NCBI GenBank assembly: GCA_030153045.1 | Contig: JASLID010000010.1 | Span: 1-64,000 of the forward strand | Direction: 5' to 3' | DNA: 64,000 nt | Source: Flavobacterium sp. | GTDB taxonomy: Bacteria; Bacteroidota; Bacteroidia; Flavobacteriales; Flavobacteriaceae | Shown here: piece by piece, positions 27,828 through 35,607 of the stretch | Numbering within the stretch: position 1 is the stretch's first letter | How the letters are laid out: each line of letters starts with the position of its first letter | Notes under the pieces: model-generated | Told to the model about the DNA's origin: nothing | What the model saw: only the letters and a program-made list of their open reading frames with translations | The model's database searches: none | Translations under genes and position numbers: made by a program

Positions 27828-28748
27828 TTACTGTAACGCGTTTATTATTGAAATCATTTCGGATGGTGTAGCGGTTTGCATTTCAGATCGTGGAAAAGAT
27901 ACCTGATGATTGGTGATTAACGTTTCATTTTGTTTAATCGAATAAAGGAATTTTCCGTTCAGCTCTGAAACAAAAATAATATGACATTCCAGTCCTACTG
28001 GATATTTTCCAGCGATAGATCCTAGCGAATTGGGCATATCTTTTGTGGCAATTAAAACAAGGTTGTTTTCATTTCCATACCCTTCAGGTACAAAAGCAGT
28101 AATTTCAGTTTGCGGACCAATAGTGTTGTAAAATTCATCACAATTGAACCAGCCAAAATTATCTAATACTGCCTCATAGGCCGGGAAGTTTAAAGTTAGA
28201 TTTGTCCATAATTCTGAACCAACTATAATTTCCCATGAAATATTCCCATTAGAATCAAGTATACCGGTAAAAGGCAACATATTGTTATTAACTCCTCCTG
28301 TTAACGCCACAGGAACTGTAATATGCATTTGACAATCCAATGATAATTGTTGCCCGTCTTTTTTAGCATTGATATAAAACTCTCCTCCAGATTGTAGTAA
28401 ATATTTTTCCGAATTGTAAACCCCCATCGTTAGTTTATTGGTAACCAACATATCACCTCGATCAAACAACTCCACAAATTCAATATCTATAGCCCCAGTA
28501 ACTGATTGTCCGTTAAGTTTTAGACAACTACCATCAATGGAAAACTCTACTCCATTTGCTGAAGTAAAAGTGATATATCCGTCTTCTGCATTCATATGAA
28601 ATGATTGTGTTCGATTTTGCAACTCTTCATTAAATAGATGATGGAATTCAGATGATGAAGGTCCTTTAACAACTATCTCATCATCTGTATTCATACATGA
28701 AGAAAATAGAAATAAGGAGAAACTTAAAGCAATAATGCATTTTTTCAT
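27828..28748 (-). CDS. Hypothetical lipoprotein
   Basis: This exported lipoprotein of 306 residues is started at the ATG ending at 28748, giving MKKCIIALSFSLFLFSSC with a lipobox FSSC at the cleavage site. The mature part is beta-rich (YITFTSANGVEFSIDGSCLKLNGQ, GAIDIEFVELFDRGDMLVTN, FHMNAEDG) and resembles Ig-like or beta-sandwich folds found in Bacteroidetes surface lipoproteins. No enzyme motif is seen. Neighbours give no clue: it is convergent with sucAB and divergent from the MFS pump. Probably anchored in the outer membrane; function unknown. Confidence 0.78.
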   Translation of the reverse strand: MKKCIIALSFSLFLFSSCMNTDDEIVVKGPSSSEFHHLFNEELQNRTQSFHMNAEDGYITFTSANGVEFSIDGSCLKLNGQSVTGAIDIEFVELFDRGDMLVTNKLTMGVYNSEKYLLQSGGEFYINAKKDGQQLSLDCQMHITVPVALTGGVNNNMLPFTGILDSNGNISWEIIVGSELWTNLTLNFPAYEAVLDNFGWFNCDEFYNTIGPQTEITAFVPEGYGNENNLVLIATKDMPNSLGSIAGKYPVGLECHIIFVSELNGKFLYSIKQNETLITNHQVSFPRSEMQTATPSEMISIINALQ

Positions 28749-28848
28749 AGGTAGATTGTTTCTATTTAAATGCATATTCTTACAATAGGTTGCTTCGAAG
28801 ATTGAAAATTAATTTTCGAACCGGGATTTTTTGTTTATTTGTACTACT

Positions 28849-28931
28849 GCGTGAGGGATTGAGGTGATATCCTTTTGTGGAACGAAGTGCAGCAAAAGAT
28901 AAAACCGAAAGCCCGACCCGAAGGGACACGC
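28849..28931 (+). ncRNA. Structured leader RNA (Flavo-1-like), copy 1, upstream of the MFS pump
   Basis: The element opens with GCGTGAGGGATT and closes with GGGACACGC, so GCGTG (28849-28853) can pair with CACGC (28927-28931). Inside, ATCCTTTTG pairs with CAAAAGAT around a short loop, and CCGAAAGCCCGACCC follows. The same order of blocks recurs at 57412-57565 before lepA. From memory it resembles the Flavo-1 RNA motif reported in Bacteroidetes; I cannot confirm that by search. It ends 13 bases before the start codon, so it sits in the 5' untranslated region. Confidence 0.65.
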
Positions 28932-28944
28932 CCAAAAACAACTT

Positions 28945-30168
28945 ATGAAAAAAGAGAAAAAACAAGCTGCAATAGGATTTATTTTCATCACATTGTTAAT
29001 TGATGTCATTGGTTTAGGAATCATTATTCCGGTTATTCCAAAGCTAATTGAAGAACTCATTCATGGAGACGTTAGTGAAGCAGCTAAATATGGTGGATGG
29101 TTGACTTTTGCCTATGCCATAACTCAATTTATTTTTGCACCATTAGTTGGAAATTTGAGTGATAAATACGGCAGAAGACCTGTTTTGTTACTTTCTCTTT
29201 TTGGGTTTAGTTTAGATTATTTGTTGTTAGCATTTGCACCTACAATTACTTGGCTTTTCATAGGTAGAATAATTGCTGGAATTACGGGAGCCAGTATTAC
29301 AACAGCATCGGCTTATATTGCTGATATTAGCAATGATGAAAATCGTGCAAAAAACTTTGGAATGATTGGTGCGGCTTTTGGACTTGGATTTATTATAGGC
29401 CCTGTTATTGGAGGGTTGCTAGGGCAATATGGCGCAAGGGTTCCTTTTTACGCTGCTGCTGTTTTATGCATGCTTAACTTTCTATACGGCTATTTTATTC
29501 TGCCGGAATCTTTGCCTAAAAAACATCGCAGGGGATTCGATATCAAAAGAGCCAATCCCATAGGGTCTTTAATTCATTTAAATAAATATCCAAAATTAAT
29601 TGGCTTGGTATTGGCCGTTTTTATACTTAATGTTTCTTCACATGCCGTACAGAGCAATTGGAGTTATTTTACCATGTACCAATTTCAATGGGATGAAAAA
29701 ATGGTTGGAATTTCCCTGGGAATTGTAGGTTTATTAGTGGTTTTAGTACAAGGTGGATTAATAAGATGGATCAACCCTAAATTAGGCAATGTAAAAAGTA
29801 TTTATCTAGGAATGGTGTTGTACACTATTGGAACGTTTCTTTTTGGCTTTGCTACCCAAAGCTGGATGATGTTTGTGTTTTTAATTCCGTATTGTTTGGC
29901 CGGTATTGCCGGACCAGCCTTGCAAGCTGTTATTGCTTCGCAAGTTCCGTCTAATGAGCAAGGTGAAATTCAAGGTACTTTAGCTAGTTTAATAAGCGCT
30001 TCAGCTATTGTTGGTCCGCCATTAATGGCAATGGTGTTTTATTATTTTACTCATAATGACGCTCCTTTTAAATTTGCTGGAGCTCCATTTATTTTAGGTG
30101 GATTTGGAATGTTATTAAGTACTATTATTGCTTATTCATCGTTGAAGAAGCACCATGCGAATGTATAA
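28945..30168 (+). CDS. MFS transporter, TetA-like drug:proton antiporter
   Basis: This 407-residue inner-membrane protein has 12 predicted helices. Signatures of the TetA/TCR group are [20 protein letters not shown] in helix 1, loop 2-3 motif [16 protein letters not shown] (motif A), and [23 protein letters not shown] in helices 4-5. It should exchange a drug or metabolite for protons. Tetracycline is only one possible substrate, because most chromosomal relatives in Flavobacteriaceae do not confer resistance. The start ATG follows a structured leader RNA, so expression may be controlled after transcription starts. The gene is ended by a strong bidirectional terminator. Confidence 0.88.
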   Translation: MKKEKKQAAIGFIFITLLIDVIGLGIIIPVIPKLIEELIHGDVSEAAKYGGWLTFAYAITQFIFAPLVGNLSDKYGRRPVLLLSLFGFSLDYLLLAFAPTITWLFIGRIIAGITGASITTASAYIADISNDENRAKNFGMIGAAFGLGFIIGPVIGGLLGQYGARVPFYAAAVLCMLNFLYGYFILPESLPKKHRRGFDIKRANPIGSLIHLNKYPKLIGLVLAVFILNVSSHAVQSNWSYFTMYQFQWDEKMVGISLGIVGLLVVLVQGGLIRWINPKLGNVKSIYLGMVLYTIGTFLFGFATQSWMMFVFLIPYCLAGIAGPALQAVIASQVPSNEQGEIQGTLASLISASAIVGPPLMAMVFYYFTHNDAPFKFAGAPFILGGFGMLLSTIIAYSSLKKHHANV

Positions 30169-30170
30169 TA

Positions 30171-30204
30171 AAAAAGCCCAATCACTCTGATTGGGCTTTT
30201 TTAT
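30171..30204. terminator. Bidirectional terminator
   Basis: AAAAAGCCCAATCA / TGATTGGGCTTTTT with a 3-base loop, between the MFS gene and the convergent SprB-repeat gene. Confidence 0.88.
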
Positions 30205-30226
30205 TATACATAACTTATCTTTCCAA

Positions 30227-32434
30227 TTATTCTTTTATCACTTTCAAAACTTTTTCAACTCCGCTAGCTGTTACTTTCACAAAATACATCCCTTTAGAAA
30301 CGTTCGACAGATCAATAACTACAGTTGAATTATTGACTGTTTTTCTTTGAACTGTTTTCCCTAAAAGGTCTGTAACGGTTACGAAGTCTATTAATTCAGC
30401 GTTTTTTAATGCAATAGTAACTAAATTATTGGTTGGATTTGGATAGGCTGTAAATATTGCACTATCAAACTGACTCACTCCTAACGTAGCTACAAATTCG
30501 GTATTGAATGTATTAGTTACAATAGCTGGGTTAAAGTCGAAGAAGATTGACGCTGTATTTGGAATGATATCTCCAATCGCATAACCTGATTTCGGTTTTA
30601 CTTGGAAGTTAATATAACCTTTGCCAATAGACGTGTTTGCAACTGATGGCTCCAACTCAATACCATTGAAATTCCAATTTAAGTTATTATCAACTCTATC
30701 CAAAGTATAGGCATGGCTCGCACTAATCATCTTCACAGAAGTTTCATCTAATTTAGCATCTAAAACATCATTTACTCTAACATTTACCGCATTTGCTGTT
30801 CCTGTATTTTCAAATTGGATTGTGTACGTTAAATAATCGTTTGAAGAAAAAGACGAATGAAGAATTTTTCCGCCGTGCGCTTCTGTTTTATCATTTGGAT
30901 CATAAGAACCAACAATTGTTTGTGCTAAAGTATCCGCATTGTTTGCTGTGTTTATATCGGTTCCTGAAATAGTTACCGAAGCATCATTTGTTAGTACCTG
31001 ACCCAACGCTACCGTCGGAATTACAGGCACCTGCATGACAACATAAATTTCTCTTATTTCACCCGGTAATAAATTGGTAAAATTATACGTGAAACCCGTT
31101 GCAGTTACAGTTGTTCCTGTTTGAGAAATATTGGTGATTGAAACAACATTGCTTTTTGTGAACGTTAGTGTTCCTGAAGAAATGGTTTGGTTTCCGTTGT
31201 TCTTGTATGTCACACGATTAGTATAGGTGAATCCAGGTCTAGGAGGTGTACCATTAGCAAATACATTTACCTGTAAATCTTGATGTGGTAAAACAGTCAC
31301 CGGGAAGTTATACGTAGTTACACCAGAACCTACAGGAACAGTGATATTGTTATACGAACTCGTCGTTACATTGTATAACGACGGATTTGGAAGATTCAAA
31401 GTAAAATTCACATTGTATGAATTAGCAGGATTGGTTTCGTAAATATAATGTGTCCCATTTGCCGCATTTATATTATGAGTGATGCCATTATTATTCAATA
31501 CATAATGAAAATCTCCTAAGTTGGTGCTTTGTTCAGCTCCATCCTGAATACCATTACTATTGGTATCAAGAAAAGCATTCAGTTTGATGGCATCCGTAAT
31601 TGGCAACGTTTCATTATCTAATCCCCCACCTGATGCCGTAAAGCCATTACCGGTTCCTGTAACCTCAGAATAAACAGTAACAACACCATTATTTATATCC
31701 TGTTGCGTTATAACGTGAATTGCCGTAAATGTTGAAGCATCTGAAGTTCCCGGACTCAACGAAGCAATTGTTCCTCCGCTAATCGTTAGTCCAGATGATG
31801 CAAGTGTAATGTTCGTTATGGGCAAATTTTCATTATTTGAAACCGTAAATTGATAATTCACCACATCGCCTACATTGGTAAAACCATCTCCGTTATAATC
31901 GACATAATTACTGTTGACAGCCAATCCTAAAACAGGATAAACCGTTATTTGCGTTGAAGTGCCACAACCATTATTATTATCAACCCCTACAGTATGAACT
32001 CCTACCGAAACATTAGTAAACACATTTGAAGTTTGAAGCGGGCCACCGTCCAAAGAATATCGATAGGTGGGATTAAATCCTCCTCCAGAAGCATAAACCG
32101 TCAGTATATGGTCTAATACATGTGTACTAATAGTAATCGGCATTGGCTGCTCAAAAAAAACATTCACACCACCTTGTAGCGAAGGAATACTACTATCCTT
32201 AACACTTATCGAATAGGATCCCGGAAATAAATTAGTAAATACATTACTTGATACAAAAGGACCACCGTTTAAAGAGTACACATAAGGAGCTACTCCGCCC
32301 GATGCGTTTGCCTGTATAAATCCGTCCGGAGCCCCGGGACAAGTAGGAGGAAAAAATGATGCATTTACAAACAATTGCGCATAAATACCATTAAAACTTA
32401 AAAATACAAATAAGAAAAGTAATTGTTTTTTCAT
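30227..32434 (-). CDS. Secreted SprB-repeat and DUF11-like surface protein with T9SS sorting domain
   Basis: This 735-residue exported protein has a signal peptide ending NGIYAQ at about 19. The first ~140 residues hold two SprB-type repeats ([43 protein letters not shown]), the unit found in the gliding adhesin SprB. A long beta-rich middle with conserved-repeat (DUF11-like) segments follows, then a DUF7619-like domain signalled by [10 protein letters not shown] and [16 protein letters not shown]. The end ([16 protein letters not shown]) is a T9SS type A sorting domain. It is likely a surface adhesin or structural protein. It is far shorter than SprB and not linked here to gliding genes, so a gliding role is inference. 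Confidence 0.85.
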   Translation of the reverse strand: MKKQLLFLFVFLSFNGIYAQLFVNASFFPPTCPGAPDGFIQANASGGVAPYVYSLNGGPFVSSNVFTNLFPGSYSISVKDSSIPSLQGGVNVFFEQPMPITISTHVLDHILTVYASGGGFNPTYRYSLDGGPLQTSNVFTNVSVGVHTVGVDNNNGCGTSTQITVYPVLGLAVNSNYVDYNGDGFTNVGDVVNYQFTVSNNENLPITNITLASSGLTISGGTIASLSPGTSDASTFTAIHVITQQDINNGVVTVYSEVTGTGNGFTASGGGLDNETLPITDAIKLNAFLDTNSNGIQDGAEQSTNLGDFHYVLNNNGITHNINAANGTHYIYETNPANSYNVNFTLNLPNPSLYNVTTSSYNNITVPVGSGVTTYNFPVTVLPHQDLQVNVFANGTPPRPGFTYTNRVTYKNNGNQTISSGTLTFTKSNVVSITNISQTGTTVTATGFTYNFTNLLPGEIREIYVVMQVPVIPTVALGQVLTNDASVTISGTDINTANNADTLAQTIVGSYDPNDKTEAHGGKILHSSFSSNDYLTYTIQFENTGTANAVNVRVNDVLDAKLDETSVKMISASHAYTLDRVDNNLNWNFNGIELEPSVANTSIGKGYINFQVKPKSGYAIGDIIPNTASIFFDFNPAIVTNTFNTEFVATLGVSQFDSAIFTAYPNPTNNLVTIALKNAELIDFVTVTDLLGKTVQRKTVNNSTVVIDLSNVSKGMYFVKVTASGVEKVLKVIKE

Positions 32435-32453
32435 AAAGTGAAGCTTTTAGATC

Positions 32454-32481
32454 GCAAAGATAAAGTTTCTTTTAATGCGAA
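32454..32481 (-). promoter_or_regulatory. Promoter of the SprB-repeat gene
   Basis: Minus-strand TATCTTTG (32461-32454) fits TAnnTTTG, with TTTC (32481-32478) 16 bases upstream. The ATG is 19 bases after the box. Confidence 0.5.
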
Positions 32482-32520
32482 ATTCCTTTCGTAAAAAATA
32501 ATCAAGCGTTTCTAATTTAG

Positions 32521-32556
32521 AAAAAAATCCCGCTTAAATCAAAGCGGGATTTTTTA
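32521..32556 (-). terminator. Terminator overlapping the stop codon of the 32534-33382 gene
   Basis: AAATCCCGCTT / AAGCGGGATTT hairpin flanked by A/T runs. The gene's TAA (32536-32534) is part of the stem, so translation of the last codons would overlap terminator folding. Confidence 0.8.
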
Positions 32557-33382
32557 AGTTTTTTTTCATTTTTTCAGACATTTCGTTAATGACCGTTTTA
32601 TAATCAGGATTATGATTGTCCCAAATTTTCCAAACACCATTTTGTTTTTTTATAAAATAGGTTTGTTTGTTTACATGATTGTATGCATTACACAAATTCC
32701 CATCGTCATCTCTAAATTCTAAATTCCAAAATTCTTGTACTGTAATGACTGCAAGAGTGTCATCTACTGAAGTGATTTTAAAATCATACAATTCAAAATT
32801 AGATCTATTATTTACATTGTTTAATAGATGTCCTAATTGGGCTATTTGACTAATTAAATCGTTGATTCTCTGTGTAAGCGGTCCATCTTCAAAAATAAAA
32901 TCTGACAGATTGCCTAAATCAACTTCAGGTAATCTTAATAAACTATTGAATTCTTCCTGGCAATAACTTGTAATTAATTTTTCAAAAACGGGAAGCAATC
33001 CTTCTGTCTTTGACCTTTCGTTACTTATTAATTCTTCTATTTCAACAGTAATTGCTTCGTTAGATAAAAAATGATTTAAAGATGAAAAACCTATAAAAAT
33101 AGCTAGTTTGTCTAATGTTTTTAAAAATCGTAAGTCTGAATTTTCAGAATTTGAATAATCGTTTGTAAAAATGCGTTGTAATGTTGTACTGGAAATGGTT
33201 GTGCCTAATTCATTTTTTCTAGATCCTTGAAGGAATTCAGACTTTGATAAATTTTCGGAAATAATTTCAGATAAAATAATATACTGAGCTCTCTTCCAAT
33301 TTTTAACACTCACCAAAGAACTATTAAGAACTGGTGGAGTTGATAAAATGCCGCTTTTTAATTGTTCAATAATATTTTTCAT
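32534..33382 (-). CDS. Putative HTH-like N-terminal domain fused to an NTF2-like C-terminal domain
   Basis: This 282-residue cytoplasmic protein is started at the ATG ending at 33382 (MKNIIEQLKSG). A longer frame would need a TTG. Residues about 40-110 contain GTTISSTTLQRIF, then TLDKLAIFIGFSSLNHF. This is the pattern (S-x-x-T-L-x-R ... TLD-LA-F-GY-W-F) that I associate with a DNA-binding-like domain at the start of many Bacteroidetes proteins. The C-terminal 100 residues (FELYDFKITSVDDTLAVI, VQEFWNLEF, HVNKQTYFIKKQNGVWKIWDN) look like an NTF2/SnoaL-type cone. It is divergent from the C1-peptidase lipoprotein gene, with 153 bases between. A regulator sensing a small ligand is my inference. 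Confidence 0.6.
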   Translation of the reverse strand: MKNIIEQLKSGILSTPPVLNSSLVSVKNWKRAQYIILSEIISENLSKSEFLQGSRKNELGTTISSTTLQRIFTNDYSNSENSDLRFLKTLDKLAIFIGFSSLNHFLSNEAITVEIEELISNERSKTEGLLPVFEKLITSYCQEEFNSLLRLPEVDLGNLSDFIFEDGPLTQRINDLISQIAQLGHLLNNVNNRSNFELYDFKITSVDDTLAVITVQEFWNLEFRDDDGNLCNAYNHVNKQTYFIKKQNGVWKIWDNHNPDYKTVINEMSEKMKKNLKNPALI

Positions 33383-33535
33383 AATCAAATTAATCTCGTT
33401 AATAGGTCTGCTCAATTCTTAAATTCAACTAAGATTAAGATAAGTCAAACATAAGGGCGACTTCTATATCAAATCATACAAATTTTAACAATATTTTTGG
33501 ATAATTAAAATTTTTACTACAAAAAAAACCAACTT

Positions 33536-34510
33536 ATGAAAAAACCCCTTTTAAAATCATGGTTTAAAAATTTAGGTCTTCTTTTATTTGGAGCCTTAGT
33601 TTTAACTTCATGTGAAAACGAAAAAACAGACAATACGGCTAGTCAGGAAAAATTAATGGACGGAAACGTAAATCTTTTAGACAAAGGAAGATACGGTTGC
33701 GAACCTTTTTCTGAAGAATATTTAAAAAGCATTAAATTTTTAACTCCCGAGGAATACCAATCAAAAATTGGTCAACTACGTCCGGATTTAAATACAGCTC
33801 AATTAAGAAGCGTTATGGCAGTAGCCGCATTACCTGCTTCAAAAAACTTGCCTTTGCCTCCAGTAGGAGATCAAGGAAATGAAGGTTCATGTGTAGGATG
33901 GGGTGTGGGTTATGCTGCTCACGGAATTACTCGTTACATCAATAACTCTATACACCAATACAATTGGTCAGGCGCTGTGAGAAGTGCGGCTTATGTTTAC
34001 AATCAAATAAAATTAGGCAATTGTGGCGCAGGATCATATCCAAATGACGCCATGAACTTGATTAAAAACCAAGGACAATGCAGCAATACCCAAATGCCAT
34101 ACGTATCTGGCGGATGTTATACTCAACCAACAACACAACAAAGAACTTGGGCAGCAGGCAGAAAAACCAACGGATGGTTTAACATTAGCACTACTAATGT
34201 AAATGACATTAAATATTATTTGAGTCAGAATTATCCTGTTGCTGCTTGTTTCGATGTGAATCAAAGTTTTTACGACATGAGACTTAACAATCATGTTTGG
34301 TCTAGCTTGTATGGCTCTCGTCAAGGCGGTCATTGTGTATGTATTGTAGGATATGATGATACTACACGTCAGTTTAAAGTTTTAAATTCTTGGGGTTCAT
34401 CATGGGGACGTAGTGGTTATTTTTATGTTACTTATGATAATATTGCAAGAGGTGCTTTCAATTGGTTAGGATGCATACTCCCAAATGCAGCTGCCAATAC
34501 AGCACAATAG
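33536..34510 (+). CDS. C1 (papain-family) cysteine peptidase lipoprotein
   Basis: This 324-residue exported lipoprotein has the signal MKKPLLKSWFKNLGLLLFGALVLTSC with lipobox LTSC at about residue 26. After a linker of about 90 residues comes a papain-like domain in the usual order: PVGDQGNEGSCVGWG with nucleophile C119, GGHCVCIVGYDD with H266, and LNSWGSSWGRSGYFYV with N284. All three catalytic residues are intact. The PQP-like segment LPLPPVGDQG replaces the mammalian propeptide junction. It should act in the periplasm or on the outer-membrane surface; the substrate is unknown. It is divergent from the putative regulator gene, and a terminator follows. Confidence 0.9.
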   Translation: MKKPLLKSWFKNLGLLLFGALVLTSCENEKTDNTASQEKLMDGNVNLLDKGRYGCEPFSEEYLKSIKFLTPEEYQSKIGQLRPDLNTAQLRSVMAVAALPASKNLPLPPVGDQGNEGSCVGWGVGYAAHGITRYINNSIHQYNWSGAVRSAAYVYNQIKLGNCGAGSYPNDAMNLIKNQGQCSNTQMPYVSGGCYTQPTTQQRTWAAGRKTNGWFNISTTNVNDIKYYLSQNYPVAACFDVNQSFYDMRLNNHVWSSLYGSRQGGHCVCIVGYDDTTRQFKVLNSWGSSWGRSGYFYVTYDNIARGAFNWLGCILPNAAANTAQ

Positions 34511-34552
34511 TTTTGTTATTTATAATTCGGTTAAGTTTAATAGTCAAAACTG

Positions 34553-34582
34553 AAAAAAGGTCTCGTAATGAGGCCTTTTTTA
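34553..34582 (+). terminator. Terminator of the C1 peptidase gene
   Basis: AAAAAGGTCTC / GAGGCCTTTTT with one G-T pair and a T-run, about 45 bases past the stop. Confidence 0.8.
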
Positions 34583-34621
34583 TTTTACATCAAGTGTATC
34601 AAAAAATAATGTCACAATTCA

Positions 34622-34629
34622 TATATTTG
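34622..34629 (+). promoter_or_regulatory. -7 box of lpxH
   Basis: TATATTTG fits TAnnTTTG and lies 16 bases before the lpxH ATG; no clear -33 element. Confidence 0.45.
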
Positions 34630-34645
34630 AGGCAAATAAGATCAA

Positions 34646-35398
34646 ATGACGCTTACTCCATCTAAAAAAATATATTTTGCCAGTGACCAACATTTAGGTG
34701 CTCCTACTCCTGAAGCCAGTTTTCCACGCGAGCAAAAATTTGTAGCTTGGTTAGATGAAGTTAAAGAAGATGCCGAAGCAATATTTTTGTTAGGCGATTT
34801 ATTCGATTTTTGGTTCGAATATAAAACGGTTGTTCCTCGCGGTTTTGTACGTGTCTTAGGGAAACTAGCTGAAATTAGAGACAGTGGAATTCCAATTTAC
34901 TTTTTTGTAGGAAACCATGATTTGTGGATGGATGACTATTTCCAAAAAGAACTTAACATTCCTGTTTACCATACTACTAAAGAATTTTCCTTTAACGGAA
35001 AAGATTTTTTAATTGGTCATGGCGATGGATTGGGACCGGGCGACAAAGGTTACAAACGCATGAAAAAAGTGTTTACCAACCCTTTTTCGAAATGGTTATT
35101 TAGATGGCTGCATCCTGACATTGGCGTAAAACTAGCACAATACCTTTCGGTTAAAAATAAATTGATCTCCGGCGATGAAGATGTTCGCTTTTTAGGAGAA
35201 GAAAACGAATGGCTGGTCCAATATGCCAAACGCAAACTCGAAACCAAATCGTATGATTATTTTGTTTTTGGGCATCGACATTTACCTATGGAAATTCAAT
35301 TAAATGAAAACTCAAAATACATCAACCTAGGCGACTGGATTGGGTATTTTACTTACGGGGTTTTCGATGGCACTACTTTCGAACTTAAAAAATATTAA
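34646..35398 (+). CDS. lpxH: UDP-2,3-diacylglucosamine diphosphatase
   Basis: This calcineurin-type metallophosphoesterase of 250 residues removes UMP from UDP-2,3-diacylglucosamine to give lipid X in lipid A synthesis, at the inner face of the cytoplasmic membrane. The metal site is seen in FASDQHLG (D14, H16), LLGDLFDFW, FVGNHDLWM, IGHGDGLG and FGHRHLP. Length and motif order match LpxH rather than general calcineurin-like phosphatases. It is monocistronic, with a -7 box before it. The next feature downstream is the TPP riboswitch. Confidence 0.92.
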   Translation: MTLTPSKKIYFASDQHLGAPTPEASFPREQKFVAWLDEVKEDAEAIFLLGDLFDFWFEYKTVVPRGFVRVLGKLAEIRDSGIPIYFFVGNHDLWMDDYFQKELNIPVYHTTKEFSFNGKDFLIGHGDGLGPGDKGYKRMKKVFTNPFSKWLFRWLHPDIGVKLAQYLSVKNKLISGDEDVRFLGEENEWLVQYAKRKLETKSYDYFVFGHRHLPMEIQLNENSKYINLGDWIGYFTYGVFDGTTFELKKY

Positions 35399-35425
35399 TT
35401 TCTTTTCATTTCATATAATTTAGAC

Positions 35426-35433
35426 TAATTTTG
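35426..35433 (+). promoter_or_regulatory. -7 box of the riboswitch-controlled TonB receptor transcript
   Basis: TAATTTTG fits TAnnTTTG and stands immediately before the TPP riboswitch, so the RNA would begin at about 35438. Confidence 0.55.
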
Positions 35434-35438
35434 TCCCG

Positions 35439-35516
35439 TCTCAAAGGGGTGCTCTAAATAACGAGCTGAGATTATACCCAACGAACCTGAACAGGTAATG
35501 CTGTTAAGGGAAAACG
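35439..35516 (+). promoter_or_regulatory. TPP (THI-box) riboswitch
   Basis: The conserved THI blocks occur in order: GGGGTGCTC, GAGCTGAGATT, ATACCC, GAACCTGAACAGGTAATGC and AAGGG. It lies between the promoter box and the TonB receptor start. No terminator hairpin is visible between it and the start codon at 35608, so control may act on translation initiation. It senses thiamine diphosphate. Confidence 0.95.
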
Positions 35517-35607
35517 ATGAACATAGTTTACCTATTCATTTGTCGTGAAACAATCAGTTATTAATTTTAAAAGAATAATTGCCCCTTTTATTTGTAAGCT
35601 TTTACGA

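Noticed and set aside
28945..30168. Calling the MFS gene a tetracycline resistance gene
   Set aside because: It is TetA-like in motifs but lies in core chromosome without a tetR partner or mobile element; resistance cannot be claimed from the sequence.
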